NCBI RefSeq assembly: GCF_000971275.1
Contig: NZ_LAPV01000129.1
Coordinates: 1-64,000 of the forward strand
Source: Devosia psychrophila
GTDB taxonomy: Bacteria > Pseudomonadota > Alphaproteobacteria > Rhizobiales > Devosiaceae
Direction: 5' to 3'
DNA: 64,000 bases
Shown here piece after piece: positions 26,379 to 37,718 of this stretch. The stretch's first letter is position 1. Each line of letters opens with the position of its first letter. Made by a program: the position numbers and the translations under genes. The notes under the pieces are model-generated. The model ran no database searches and was not told the DNA's origin. It saw only the letters and a list, made by a program, of their open reading frames with translations.

Positions 26379-27245
26379 TTAAGCCACCGGGGGCGGCATG
26401 TTGCGGGCGATGGTCACAGTGGCGCCCAGCGAGGCGAGGATGATGGCGATGATGCCGCCGAGCTGCCAGGGCGTCAGGCTTTCGTGCAGGATGAGGAAGC
26501 CGGAGAGGGCGCCGAGGGCAGGCTGGCCGCTCATCAGGATACCGAACAGGCGCGCGGGGATATGCGGCAAGGCCACCATGTCGAGCGCATAAGGGATGGC
26601 GCTGGAGAGCAGTGCGACGCCCAGCGCGATGGGCAGGATGGCGGGATTGAGCAAAGCGGTGCCGGCGGTCGCAATGCCAAACGGCAGTGCAATGACGGCG
26701 GCGATAGTGACGCCAAGGGCGGTGATATGGGGGCCGCCACCGGTGCCGGCGCGCTGGCCAAAGATGATGTAGCCGGCCCAGCAGGCGCCTGCGGCGAGAG
26801 CCAGCAACACGCCGGTGATGCCGATTTGGCCCGAGGATTGGCCGAGCGGCAGCAGCAGGGCAAGGCCGACGACTGCCAACAAAATCCAGGCAAAATCCAG
26901 CGGCTTGCGCGAACCGGCGAGGGCCACCGCCAGAGGTCCGGTGAATTCCAGCGCAACGGCAACGCCGAGCGGAATGGTCTGCAGCGCGGCATAGAAGAAC
27001 AGGTTCATGGCACCCATGACGGCGCCATAGGCGAACACCGCGCGCCATTGGCGGCGGTCGAGCTTTTGCCGCCACGGCTGGAAGATGGCCAAGAGGACAA
27101 TCGCCGCGAGGGTGAGGCGGAGCGTGGTGGCGCCGGCCGCGCCGACGGCAGGGAACAGGCCTTTGGCGAAGGAGGCGCCGGTCTGGGTGAAGACCATGCC
27201 GAGCGTAACGAGGGCGACGGAAAAGACAACGGATTGCGGCCGCAC
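26379..27245 (-). CDS. EamA/RhtA-type drug-metabolite exporter
   Basis: 288 residues, ten predicted membrane segments made of two EamA repeats. TQTGASFAKGLFPAVGAAG and TTLRLTLAAIVLLAIFQPW match RhtA, the threonine/homoserine exporter group, and PLGVAVALEFTGPLAVAL is the second hallmark. Start is uncertain: I use GTG 27245 because no ATG precedes the first membrane segment except one at 27356 inside the intergenic palindrome. Probably exports a small amino acid or related metabolite; substrate not readable. Confidence 0.85.
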   Translation of the reverse strand: MRPQSVVFSVALVTLGMVFTQTGASFAKGLFPAVGAAGATTLRLTLAAIVLLAIFQPWRQKLDRRQWRAVFAYGAVMGAMNLFFYAALQTIPLGVAVALEFTGPLAVALAGSRKPLDFAWILLAVVGLALLLPLGQSSGQIGITGVLLALAAGACWAGYIIFGQRAGTGGGPHITALGVTIAAVIALPFGIATAGTALLNPAILPIALGVALLSSAIPYALDMVALPHIPARLFGILMSGQPALGALSGFLILHESLTPWQLGGIIAIILASLGATVTIARNMPPPVA

Positions 27246-27350
27246 GGGAGGGCTTTCGAGGTGAGGCCGGTGCCGGTGCTGTAACAGGGTTCCGAGTGGT
27301 TTCCCACTACTGGAATGTTGGAGTCCTCCCGGACATCCTGCCCAAACCAC

Positions 27351-27451
27351 CCCCACCCTTGATCCCTCCCCACAAGGGGGAGGGAGACGATGAACACGGA
27401 CTGTTGCGCTAGCGCCTCCCTCCCCTTGATGGGGAGGGATTGAGGGTGGGG
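27351..27451. repeat. GC-rich intergenic palindromic repeat, copy A
   Basis: Outer arms CCCCACCCTTGATCCCTCCC and its near-inverse at 27431-27451 enclose two small hairpins (CCTCCCC…GGGGAGG type). Related elements are at 35563-35679 and 39954-40051. REP/BIME-like architecture; non-coding. Confidence 0.75.
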
Positions 27452-27545
27452 TGATGGCCGCAGGGCAACTAGATCGACCGCGGCATTGACCCGACTCTCA
27501 ATGCGCTTTAGCCCTGTTGCGGCGAGAACAAAGGAGGAATGGCAA

Positions 27546-28607
27546 ATGGAATATCGCTATCTGGGTCGGTCGGGCCTCAAGGTGTCGACGTTGACCATGG
27601 GCACCATGACCTTCGGCGGCTCGGAACAGGTCGGCAATACCGGCCAGGTCGATGCGACGCGGCAGATCGACATGTGTCTCGATGCGGGGATCAACCTGCT
27701 CGACACGGCCAATGTTTATAATGCGGGCGTGTCGGAAGAGATGATCGGCGTGGCGCTGTGCGAGAATGGCCGCCGACAAAGGGCGCTGGTGGCCACGAAA
27801 GTCCGGTTCAAGATGGGCGAGGGTCCCAACGAGATCGGACTAAGCCGGCATCACATCATCGAGCAGTGCAAGGCGAGCCTCAAGCGGCTGAAGACCGATG
27901 TGATCGATCTCTATCAGGTGCATGAATGGGACGGCATGACGCCCATCGAAGAGACGATGGAGGCGCTGGACACGTTGGTGCGGCATGGGCATGTGCGCTA
28001 CATCGGCTGTTCCAATTATTCGGGCTGGCATATTTCGAAGGCCCTGGCGGCTGCCAAGGAGCGGGCCGGCGAGCGTTTCGTGAGCCAGCAGATCCACTAC
28101 ACGCTGCATTCGCGCGAAGCGGAATATGAATTGGTGCCGATCAGCCAGGACCAGGGACTGGGTATATTGATCTGGTCGCCGCTGGCGGGTGGATTGCTGT
28201 CGGGCAAGTATCGGCGGAACAGCGGGCCGGATTCGGGGCGGCATGTCGGTGGCTTCCGCGAGCCGCCGGTGCCGAACTGGGATCGGCTATACGACATCGT
28301 TGATGTGGTGGTGGAAATTGCCGAGGCGCGCGGTGTTTCCGGGGCGCAGGTGGCGCTGGCCTGGGCATTGGGTCGGCCGGGCGTGATATCGGTGATCATT
28401 GGCGGGCGCAGCGATGCGCAGTTCAAGGATAACCTGCTGGCGGCGGAGCTGCAGCTAAGCGATGACGAGCGTGCAAGGCTCGATGCGGTAAGTCAGCCGC
28501 CTTTGCTCTATCCTTATTGGCACCAGACCTTTACTGCCAATGACCTGCTGGGGCCGGTCGATCGTGATCTCCTCGCCCCCTATGTCGAGGAGTTCAAGCG
28601 TGGGTGA
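27546..28607 (+). CDS. Aldo/keto reductase
   Basis: 353 residues, NADPH-dependent reductase of the AKR superfamily (YajO/Tas-like branch). Catalytic tetrad visible: Asp and Tyr in LLDTANVYNAG, Lys in LVATKVRF, His in YQVHEWDGM. NADP-site text WSPLAGGLLSGKYRR and VSVIIGGRSDAQFKDNL. Start ATG 27546 has AAGGAGG in front; the frame is open to 27486. First gene of a four-gene operon with an FAH hydrolase, a helicase and a transglutaminase, a mixture that gives no clear substrate. Confidence 0.92.
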   Translation: MEYRYLGRSGLKVSTLTMGTMTFGGSEQVGNTGQVDATRQIDMCLDAGINLLDTANVYNAGVSEEMIGVALCENGRRQRALVATKVRFKMGEGPNEIGLSRHHIIEQCKASLKRLKTDVIDLYQVHEWDGMTPIEETMEALDTLVRHGHVRYIGCSNYSGWHISKALAAAKERAGERFVSQQIHYTLHSREAEYELVPISQDQGLGILIWSPLAGGLLSGKYRRNSGPDSGRHVGGFREPPVPNWDRLYDIVDVVVEIAEARGVSGAQVALAWALGRPGVISVIIGGRSDAQFKDNLLAAELQLSDDERARLDAVSQPPLLYPYWHQTFTANDLLGPVDRDLLAPYVEEFKRG

Positions 28608-29283
28608 TTATCTGTTCGAGCCGCATGCGCCGGTATCCATTCCGATTGCGCGCGGCGGGCTATTTGCGGTGCGCCGGGTATATTGCGTCGGCCGCAACTA
28701 TGCCGAGCACATCAAGGAAATGGGCAATGACGTGCGCGATGCGCCGTTTTTCTTTGCCAAGCCGGCCGACGCCGTTGTGGTGGGTGGCGCGAGCATTCCC
28801 TACCCGCCGCAGACCAGTGATTTCCAACACGAGATCGAGCTGGTCGTAGCTATCGGCAAAGAGGGCAGCGATATCGCCGTCGGCGATGCGCTGGACCATG
28901 TGTATGGCTATGCAGCCGGGCTCGACATGACGCGGCGCGACCTGCAGGCGGTGGCCAAGAAGGCCGGACGTCCGTGGGAAATGTCGAAAAGTTTCGATCA
29001 TTCCGCGCCGATCGGCACTATCGAGCCCGCCAGCACGATCGGTCATCCCGATAAGGGTGCTATTCGTTTCAGCGTCAATGGTACGGTGCGGCAGACCGGC
29101 AATCTCAACGAACAAATCTGGAGCGTGGCGGAATCCATCGCCTATCTCAGCCAGTTCGTGACGCTGAAAGCCGGCGACCTGATCATGACCGGCACGCCTG
29201 CGGGCGTCAGCGCGGTGATGCGCGGCGATGTGCTGGAAGGCAGTATCGAAGGCGTTGGCAGCGTAAAGACGACGATAATCTGA
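28600..29283 (+). CDS. Fumarylacetoacetate hydrolase-family protein
   Basis: 227 residues. Start GTG 28600 with GAGGAG eight bases upstream, overlapping the reductase stop by eight. Metal-dependent FAH fold: YCVGRNYAEHIKEMGN, the three acidic metal ligands in HEIELVVAIGKEG and YAAGLDMTRRDLQ, and the family end LKAGDLIMTGTPAGVSAVMRGD. This compact size is typical of acylpyruvate hydrolases or oxaloacetate decarboxylases (FAHD1-like; fumarylpyruvate hydrolase is another option). The activity cannot be chosen from sequence alone. Confidence 0.9.
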   Translation: MGDYLFEPHAPVSIPIARGGLFAVRRVYCVGRNYAEHIKEMGNDVRDAPFFFAKPADAVVVGGASIPYPPQTSDFQHEIELVVAIGKEGSDIAVGDALDHVYGYAAGLDMTRRDLQAVAKKAGRPWEMSKSFDHSAPIGTIEPASTIGHPDKGAIRFSVNGTVRQTGNLNEQIWSVAESIAYLSQFVTLKAGDLIMTGTPAGVSAVMRGDVLEGSIEGVGSVKTTII

Positions 29284-30371
29284 TGCCAGTCTGGTCGCCC
29301 CAGCAGGACGCTGCGCTGATCGCTGTTTCGGCCTGGCTCAAGGACAAGAACGGACCGCAGGTGTTCCGCCTGTTCGGCTGGGCCGGCACCGGCAAATCGA
29401 CGCTTGCAGTGCACCTGGCCCAGGATATCCGCAGCGTTAAATACGCGGCGTTTACCGGCAAGGCGGCGCTGGTGATGCGCAAGCGCGGCTGCAAGGGCGC
29501 CCAGACCATCCACAGCCTGATCTATACGCTGGTCAGCGAAAACGATGGCGAGCCGCGCTTTGTGCTGGATGACGAAAGCCCGGCGGCTGATGCGGACCTG
29601 ATCGTGATCGACGAAGTGTCGATGGTGGACGAGCAGCTCGGCCGCGACCTGCTGAGCTTTGGCACCAAGGTGCTGGTGCTGGGCGATCCGTTCCAACTGC
29701 CGCCGGTGCAGGGCGCCGGGTTTTTTACCGCCGACGAGCCGGACATGATGCTGACAGAAATCCACCGGCAGGCGGCCGACAATCCGATCATCCACCTTTC
29801 GATGCAGGTGCGCGAGGGCGGGTTCCTGGAGCGCGGTACTTATGGCGAGTCCGTCGTGGTCGGGCGCGAGGACGTTGACCGCAATGCGGTGCTAGAGGCC
29901 GACCAGGTGCTGGTGGGCCGCAACAAGACGCGGCTGCAATATAATGACCGGCTGCGCGAGCTGAAGGGCCTGCCGTTCCACGAGCCAGTTCTGGGCGACC
30001 GCATGGTTTGTTTACGGAACAATCCGCGCAAGAAACTACTTAACGGGCAGATATGGATGGTCACCGAGGCCACGAGGCGCAGCAATGGCAAGTGGAGCCT
30101 GTTGCTGGGTGCCGACGAAGGCAAGGGCGAGGCGAAGGTTTTGACGCATAAGGCCTTCTTTGCAGGCGAGGAAGACGCGATGAGCTGGCCGGAACGGCGG
30201 CAGTTCGACGAGTTCACTTTTGGATATTGCCTTACCGTCCACAAGGCGCAGGGCAGCCAGTGGGACAATGTCTATCTGTTCGACGAGAGCTTCGTGTTCC
30301 GCGAGGAGCGGGCGCGCTGGCTGTATACAGGCATCACCCGCGCCGCTGAAAAGATCACGGTCGTATCGTGA
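29283..30371 (+). CDS. RecD-like superfamily 1 DNA helicase
   Basis: 362 residues, ATP-dependent 5'-3' helicase-like protein related to RecD/Dda. Walker A FGWAGTGKSTLAVHLA; Walker B/motif II LIVIDEVSMVDEQ; motif III VLGDPFQLPPV; C-terminal UvrD-C2 block FGYCLTVHKAQGSQWDNVY and RWLYTGITRAAEKITVV. No N-terminal RecD extension and no recB/recC nearby. Its ATG overlaps the FAH stop by one base and its stop overlaps the transglutaminase GTG. Role in repair is inferred from family. Confidence 0.9.
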   Translation: MPVWSPQQDAALIAVSAWLKDKNGPQVFRLFGWAGTGKSTLAVHLAQDIRSVKYAAFTGKAALVMRKRGCKGAQTIHSLIYTLVSENDGEPRFVLDDESPAADADLIVIDEVSMVDEQLGRDLLSFGTKVLVLGDPFQLPPVQGAGFFTADEPDMMLTEIHRQAADNPIIHLSMQVREGGFLERGTYGESVVVGREDVDRNAVLEADQVLVGRNKTRLQYNDRLRELKGLPFHEPVLGDRMVCLRNNPRKKLLNGQIWMVTEATRRSNGKWSLLLGADEGKGEAKVLTHKAFFAGEEDAMSWPERRQFDEFTFGYCLTVHKAQGSQWDNVYLFDESFVFREERARWLYTGITRAAEKITVVS

Positions 30372-31258
30372 CCCTGCTCTCGGTGCGGCACGAGACCGTC
30401 TATCGCTATGAGCGCCCTGTGCAATTCGGCGATCATCGCATGCTGCTGCGGCCGCGCGACAGCATGGAACAAACGCTGGAGAGTTTTGGGCTGGCGATCC
30501 GGCCCAAGCCGGCAAGCCTGCGCTGGATCCACGATGTGTTCGGCAATGGTATCGCGATCGCCAGCTTTGACGAGCCGGGGGAAGAATTGCGCATTGTGGC
30601 GACCATGGTGCTGGACCATACGCCGGAGCTGACGCCGGCCTTCGAGATCGAGACACGCGCCAAGACCTATCCGTTCGACTATGGCGATGTAGACGCGATC
30701 GACCTGGCGCCAAACCTGCGGCGGCAGTTTCCCGAGCAGACCGAGGTCGATGCCTGGGCGAAACGCTTTCTCGATCCGCGCGGAGTGACGCAGACGGGGC
30801 ACCTGCTGGCGACGATGACGCTGGGGATCAAGGAAAGTTTCAATTATCTGCGTCGGCCCGATCCCGGCACGCAGAAACCATCGATGACGCTATCGACGCG
30901 GGCCGGAACCTGCCGCGATTTTGCGCTGCTGATGATCGAAGCCGCGCGTTCGCTAGGTTTGGCGGCGCGGTTTGTGACGGGGTATTTGTATTCGCCGGCG
31001 CGCGACGGCAATCATCGCGGTGGCGGCGCGACGCATGCCTGGTGCCAGGTGTATCTGCCGGGTGCCGGGTGGGTGGAGTTCGATCCGACCAACGGGATTA
31101 TCGGGACGCGGGATTTGATCCGCGTGGGCGTGGCAAGGGAACCAAGACAGGCGATCCCCATTTCGGGGACGTTCATCGGCAAGAAAGACGATTATCTCGG
31201 CATGGAGGTCGAGGTGGTGGTGGAGCGGGTTGTCTCACCGCAAGACAGTATGGGGTAG
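30368..31258 (+). CDS. Transglutaminase-like cysteine protein, bacterial N-domain type
   Basis: 296 residues from GTG 30368. Bacterial transglutaminase-like N-terminal beta domain (VRHETVYRYERPVQFGDHRM) followed by the papain-like core with Cys in RAGTCRDFALLMIEAARSLG, His in GGGATHAWCQVYLPGAGW and Asp in VEFDPTNGIIGTRD. Such proteins probably act as peptidases or amide hydrolases, not cross-linkers. No signal peptide. Last gene of the operon, facing another transglutaminase on the opposite strand 158 bases away. Confidence 0.9.
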   Translation: MTLLSVRHETVYRYERPVQFGDHRMLLRPRDSMEQTLESFGLAIRPKPASLRWIHDVFGNGIAIASFDEPGEELRIVATMVLDHTPELTPAFEIETRAKTYPFDYGDVDAIDLAPNLRRQFPEQTEVDAWAKRFLDPRGVTQTGHLLATMTLGIKESFNYLRRPDPGTQKPSMTLSTRAGTCRDFALLMIEAARSLGLAARFVTGYLYSPARDGNHRGGGATHAWCQVYLPGAGWVEFDPTNGIIGTRDLIRVGVAREPRQAIPISGTFIGKKDDYLGMEVEVVVERVVSPQDSMG

Positions 31259-31416
31259 GTCCGGCCGATATTTTGCTGACGCTGGCCTGCGAATGCCGGT
31301 TTTCCGCGCTTCCTGTCCGGTTCTCGTGCCCCAGCATTTTCGTCTCAGCCTGAGCTGAATCTCGATCGGTCCTTGGTGCTTCAGCGCTCGCTCCCACGAA
31401 CGAGCCGCGCCACACG

Positions 31417-32253
31417 TCAGTCCCGCGTGACGCTCACGGCGTCCGTGGTCCATTCTTCGGCTTTGTCGCCATTGATGGCTTCGCTCCAGACACGGATGGG
31501 GAGGGGCATAACTTGGCCATAGATGGTGGCGAAGGCGGTATCGGCGGCGTCGCGGCCGACGCCGATACGGACCATGCCGTCGAGCGCCGCCATGCGGGTG
31601 GCGTCGAACAGATACCAGCGGTCGCCGAGATAGGCTTCGAACACCGCGTGGAAATCCTGCGGTTTAAGCTGCCAAGCGTAGCAGGAAACGAAGCGGGCCG
31701 GGATGCCGAGGGCGCGGCAGAAGGTGATGCCGAGATGGGCGAAGTCGCGGCAGACACCAGCGCGCAGCGAGAAGGTGTCGGCGGCGGTGGTGGTAGTGTC
31801 GCTGGTGCCGAACAGATAATCGACTTCGCTATTGATCCAATTGCAAATTTCAACGACGCGGCCGAAGCCGGGCTCAATATTGCCGAACTGGCGGTTGGCA
31901 AAGCGCGCCAGCTGGTCGGACGGGCAATAGCGCGATGGATTGAGGAAGGGCAAAGTGTCCAGCGGCAGCGTGGCGATCGGTACTTCGTGGATCACCGCGG
32001 GAGCCCGGTGCAAGGCATCGAGCTCGATCTGGGCCTCGTAGCGCAACTGGACCACGCCCTGTGGCACGGTGAGGCGGAGGTAGCGGTTGCCGCTTTCCTC
32101 GGAGGTTTTCTCGTCGGCGGGCAGGTTGGGCGTGATGGTCAGGCGTTCGCTAACGACGCGCTGGCGGCCGCCTCGCATGGCTTCGATGTTGAAAATCAGC
32201 GTCGCCTGTTGGGCGACGTCATAGCCAATCTCGCAGCCTACGGAAAATATCAT
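31417..32253 (-). CDS. Transglutaminase-like protein, second type
   Basis: 278 residues from ATG 32253 (MIFSVGCEIGYDV); a longer start at 32280 is possible. The core shows Cys in RAGVCRDFAHLGITFCRALG, His in FHAVFEAYLGDRWYLFD and the Asp of that same segment. Its N-terminal half differs from the neighbour at 30368 (different beta domain), so the two are distant paralogues, not a recent duplication. The gap between their ends (31259-31416) has no feature I can name. Substrate unknown. Confidence 0.87.
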   Translation of the reverse strand: MIFSVGCEIGYDVAQQATLIFNIEAMRGGRQRVVSERLTITPNLPADEKTSEESGNRYLRLTVPQGVVQLRYEAQIELDALHRAPAVIHEVPIATLPLDTLPFLNPSRYCPSDQLARFANRQFGNIEPGFGRVVEICNWINSEVDYLFGTSDTTTTAADTFSLRAGVCRDFAHLGITFCRALGIPARFVSCYAWQLKPQDFHAVFEAYLGDRWYLFDATRMAALDGMVRIGVGRDAADTAFATIYGQVMPLPIRVWSEAINGDKAEEWTTDAVSVTRD

Positions 32254-32511
32254 ATGCGCCCCTTTAGTCCAGTCTGCCACAACCCCGCCATATGCGGTAA
32301 GTTCCGTTTACAGGACTAAGGACACAGCGCCATAACAAAGACAAACTTGGCCCGCCTTTGAGAAAATGAAGTGTTGCGGCCAACTTGGCCAACTTGGCCG
32401 AATTGCCGAGATTTTTGACCTGGCCGCTGCTTGCGCTTCACACGGCCGTGTATCAATCTTGGCGATTGCGATTTTTCGGCAAATCCTGTTCCAGCCCAAA
32501 GCGGAGGCAAT
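32254..32511. promoter_or_regulatory. Divergent promoter region with TTGGCC repeats
   Basis: Gap between divergent transglutaminase and antiporter genes. At 32377-32400 lies CGGCCAACTTGGCCAACTTG and onwards, a near-palindrome built of CAACTTGGC repeats, with another AACTTGGCC at 32344. A dimeric regulator site for the antiporter gene is possible. No gene found. Confidence 0.35.
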
Positions 32512-35019
<2,508 letters not shown>

Positions 35020-35098
35020 CCCTTGTCAAAAATTTAGGGTCCGGTGCATAGAGTTTTCGCGGCTGCGCCAGAAGGGCGGCCGGGGGTAGACCAGGTCG

Positions 35099-35527
35099 AT
35101 GATTTCGCAAAAAGCCAAATATGCGCTGCGGGCGCTGGTATCGCTGGCCCGGAGCGGGCGCGACCAGTCGATGATGATCGGCGAAATTTCCAAGCAGCAG
35201 GCCATCCCCAAGAAGTTCCTCGAGCAGATATTGCTAGAGCTGAAGCGGGCAGGTTTTGTGGCCAGCCGGCGCGGACGGGCGGGCGGCTATGTGCTGCTGA
35301 AGGCGCCGGAAGAAATCATTTTTGGCGAGGTGTTGCGGCTGATCGATGGGCCGATAGCGCCGCTGCCGTGCCTGTCCAAAATTGCCTATCGCAAATGCGA
35401 GGATTGCCGGGACGAGGCAAGTTGCGAAATCCGGCATGTGTTTGAGCGGGTGACGCTGGCAACGCGAGCGGTGCTGGATACGACGAGCCTGGCGGATTCG
35501 TTAAGGCTGGAGGATTTGCCGGTTTAA
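35099..35527 (+). CDS. Rrf2-family transcriptional regulator
   Basis: 142 residues starting MISQKAKYALRALVSLAR, the family's standard opening. Winged helix through IGEISKQQAIPKKFLEQILL and RRGRAGGYVLLKAPEEI. Three cysteines in KCEDCRDEASC, plus one at PCLSKIAY, resemble the iron-sulfur ligand region of IscR/NsrR-type sensors, so a redox- or NO-sensing cluster is plausible, although spacing differs from IscR. No isc or suf genes adjoin it. Stands alone behind the antiporter, 79 bases away. Confidence 0.9.
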   Translation: MISQKAKYALRALVSLARSGRDQSMMIGEISKQQAIPKKFLEQILLELKRAGFVASRRGRAGGYVLLKAPEEIIFGEVLRLIDGPIAPLPCLSKIAYRKCEDCRDEASCEIRHVFERVTLATRAVLDTTSLADSLRLEDLPV

Positions 35528-35562
35528 GGGTGGCGGTAGCTTCGCCGGGTTTTGCCAGCGGG

Positions 35563-35679
35563 TACCCCCACCCAGCCTCCCCCTGATAGGGGGAGGAATC
35601 TCATAGAGTTTCGGTACGATTTAGTCCAATTCGCCGGCCAGATCCCTCCCCCTTTTCAGGGGGAGGCTAGAAGGGGGTA
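35563..35679. repeat. GC-rich intergenic palindromic repeat, copy B
   Basis: Begins TACCCCCACCCAGCCTCCCC and ends with its imperfect inverse GGGGAGGCTAGAAGGGGGTA. Each end folds on its own (CCTCCCCCTGATAGGGGGAGG type). Same family as 27351-27451 and 39954-40051. It lies between two convergent genes and may also end transcription of both. Confidence 0.75.
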
Positions 35680-35685
35680 TTCTTC

Positions 35686-36540
35686 CTACCCAAACACCAC
35701 AGTCTTCTTGCCATTCAACATCACCCGACTTTCCAGGTGCAATTTGACGGCCCTTGCCAGCACGCGGCTTTCGATGTCGCGGCCGGCAGCGACTAGGTCT
35801 TCGGCGCTCATGGCGTGGGTGACGCGGGCGGTTTCCTGCTCGATGATCGGGCCTTCGTCGAGGTCAGGGGTCACGTAGTGGGCGGTGGCGCCGATGATCT
35901 TGACGCCGCGTTCGTGGGCCTGGTGATAGGGCTTGGCGCCCTTGAAGCTGGGGAGGAACGAGTGATGGATGTTGATGACCTGGCCGAACAGGCGGGTCGA
36001 CAGATTGTCGCTCAGCACCTGCATGTAGCGGGCCAGCACGACAAGATCGGCGCCGGTTTTTTGAACCAGCGCAAGGATTTGCTCTTCCTGTTGCGCCTTG
36101 GTGTCCTTGGTCACCGGCAGCAGGTGGAAGGGGATGCCGGCGTCCTCGGCAATTTTTTGCGTGTCCGAGTGGTTGGAAATGACGGCGGCGACCTCGGCGT
36201 CGAGCCAGCCGACGCGGATCTGATATAGCAGGTGCAGCAGCGTGTGGTCGAACTTGCTGACCAGGATGGCGATGCGGCGCTTGCGGCTTTCGTCGGTCAG
36301 GGCAGTCTTCATCGAGAAGCGCTCGATGGGGGACTTGAGAGCCCGTTCGATGGCGTCGCGGCTGACGCTTTCGGGCGCGGTGAAGGCCAGGCGCATGAAG
36401 AAGCGGCCGGTTTCCTTGTCCCAGAACTGGTTGGATTCGGCGATGTTGGCATTGAGCGCCGCCAGTTCAGTGGTGACGGCGGCCACAATGCCGGGCCGAT
36501 CGACACAGGACAGGGTGAGGACGTAATTGGCCGGGGACAT
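35686..36540 (-). CDS. purU: Formyltetrahydrofolate deformylase
   Basis: 284 residues. Hydrolyses 10-formyl-THF to formate and THF, feeding formate to PurT and balancing the folate pool. N-terminal ACT domain (VLTLSCVDRPGIVAAVTTEL, GRFFMRLAF), then the formyltransferase domain with SKFDHTLLHLLYQ, ISNHSD, and the catalytic Asn-His-Asp: NIHHSFLPSFKGAKPYHQA plus VTPDLDEGPII. Full length. A Rhizobiales-type palindrome lies 27 bases upstream of its start. Confidence 0.96.
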   Translation of the reverse strand: MSPANYVLTLSCVDRPGIVAAVTTELAALNANIAESNQFWDKETGRFFMRLAFTAPESVSRDAIERALKSPIERFSMKTALTDESRKRRIAILVSKFDHTLLHLLYQIRVGWLDAEVAAVISNHSDTQKIAEDAGIPFHLLPVTKDTKAQQEEQILALVQKTGADLVVLARYMQVLSDNLSTRLFGQVINIHHSFLPSFKGAKPYHQAHERGVKIIGATAHYVTPDLDEGPIIEQETARVTHAMSAEDLVAAGRDIESRVLARAVKLHLESRVMLNGKKTVVFG

Positions 36541-36566
36541 TCTCGGAACTCCAACGCTTTTGCTGC

Positions 36567-36611
36567 GCGTTTCCGAACCGGAAAACCGGTGCCCACTTTT
36601 CCTGGAAACGC
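36567..36611. repeat. Rhizobiales-type intergenic palindrome
   Basis: GCGTTTCC (36567-36574) and GGAAACGC (36604-36611) flank an inner hairpin CCGAACCGGAAAACCGG. From memory this layout closely matches a highly repeated palindrome in Rhizobiales genomes. Between purU and the small ORF. Confidence 0.7.
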
Positions 36612-36657
36612 TGCTCGCCCAGCGGTATCAATGGCTTGAGCGGCGGCGTCAAGGGCG

Positions 36658-36691
36658 CAACAAAAAGGGCCATCCCATGAGGACGGCCCTT
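36658..36691 (-). terminator. Intrinsic terminator below the small ORF/pot operon
   Basis: On minus, AAGGGCCGTCC pairs with GGATGGCCCTT (one G-T pair) around a 5-base loop, then TTTGTTG. It lies 40 bases after the stop of the 23-codon ORF and closes the potFGHI transcript. Confidence 0.7.
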
Positions 36692-36730
36692 CCTGAGTAT
36701 TTCGACCTCGAGGGCCGGGGGAGGCGTGTG

Positions 36731-36802
36731 CTAGCCGAGATCACTCCCGCTCTGCACTACAAACCCAGGACCATCTTCGAGCGCCGTAATCTCATAAGAC
36801 AT
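36731..36802 (-). CDS. 23-codon ORF with extended perfect Shine-Dalgarno
   Basis: ATG at 36802, stop TAG at 36731; the product reads MSYEITALEDGPGFVVQSG and ends SDLG. Before the ATG stands AAAGGAGGTGATCC, complementary to essentially the whole 3' tail of 16S rRNA (GGATCACCTCCTTT), far beyond the usual 4-6 bases, at 1-6 base spacing depending on the core. An intrinsic terminator follows 40 bases later, so transcript, start signal, frame and stop form a coherent unit. It lies 106 bases below potI, either at the end of that operon or with its own promoter. I know no family; a small regulatory or membrane-independent peptide, or a leader, is possible. Confidence 0.5.
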   Translation of the reverse strand: MSYEITALEDGPGFVVQSGSDLG

Positions 36803-36907
36803 TGGATCACCTCCTTTACATTGGTTGAACATGCCGATGATGGTGCGCTGATTTTTTCGGTCTGTCCAGAGTGCCGTGCGAGGTCGTGATGAACGGATTC
36901 TGAACGG

Positions 36908-37717
36908 CTAAGGCCTTGCTCTTTTTGGCTTGGAGCGCAGCTGGATCAGGGTGGCGATGAGGACGCCGGTAGCGACGATGGCGACGATGATGGTGGCGAG
37001 GGCGTTGACGTCTGGAGAGACGCCGAGCTTGACCTTGGAAAAGATCACCATGGGCAGGGTGGAGGAGCCGGGGCCGGAGACGAAGCTGGCGATGACCAGG
37101 TCGTCGAGCGACAGGGTGAAGCCGAGCAGCCAGCCCGAAACCAGCGCCGGGGCGATGATGGGCAGGGTGATGTCAAAGAAGGTGCGGAGCGGCGAGGCGC
37201 CGAGGTCCATCGCGGCTTCCTCGACGCTACGGTCGAAATCGGCAAGGCGGGACTGCACCACGACGCAAATGTAGGCCATGGCGAAGGTCGAGTGGGCGAT
37301 GACGATGGTCAGCATGCCACGACCGGCGGGCCAGCCCAGGAGACTTTCCATGGCGACGAACAGCAGCAACATTGAAAGGCCGGTGATGACGTCTGGCATC
37401 ACCATGGGCGCCGAGACCATGCCGGAGAACAGGGTGCGACCGCGGAAGCTGCGGAAGCGGACCAGCGCAACGGCGGCGAGGGTGCCGAGCACCAGCGCGA
37501 TGGTGGCGCTGATGGCGGCGATCTGCAGGCTCAGCCAGGCGGCGCCCAGCATTTGCGGATCGTTGAACAGCTCGCCATACCATTTGGTCGAAAATCCTGA
37601 CCAGACGGTGACCAGGCGGTTCTCGTTGAACGAGAACACCACCATGGAAATGATGGGTGCGTAGAGGAAGGAAAAGCCAAGGGTTGCCGCAATGGGCAGG
37701 AACCAGCCACGGCGCAT
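36908..37717 (-). CDS. potI: Polyamine ABC transporter permease PotI/PotC
   Basis: 269 residues, six membrane segments, starting FLPIAATLGFSFLYAPIISM with the family's FSFNENR stretch after the first segment. EAA loop EEAAMDLGASPLRTFFDITL, then PIIAPALVSGWLLGFTLSLD, a PotC/PotI hallmark. Imports putrescine or spermidine with PotH, PotG and PotF upstream. One base separates it from potH. Last main gene of the operon, followed by the small ORF. Confidence 0.95.
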   Translation of the reverse strand: MRRGWFLPIAATLGFSFLYAPIISMVVFSFNENRLVTVWSGFSTKWYGELFNDPQMLGAAWLSLQIAAISATIALVLGTLAAVALVRFRSFRGRTLFSGMVSAPMVMPDVITGLSMLLLFVAMESLLGWPAGRGMLTIVIAHSTFAMAYICVVVQSRLADFDRSVEEAAMDLGASPLRTFFDITLPIIAPALVSGWLLGFTLSLDDLVIASFVSGPGSSTLPMVIFSKVKLGVSPDVNALATIIVAIVATGVLIATLIQLRSKPKRARP

Positions 37718-37718
37718 G

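Noticed and set aside
36800..36816. Plus-strand string identical to the 16S 3' tail as a possible rRNA fragment
   Set aside because: Similarity stops after about 14 bases; it is explained by an extended Shine-Dalgarno on minus.
36677..36889. 70-codon plus frame over the terminator and small-ORF region
   Set aside because: Starts inside the hairpin, no ribosome-binding site, no family; it runs antisense to the better-supported small ORF.
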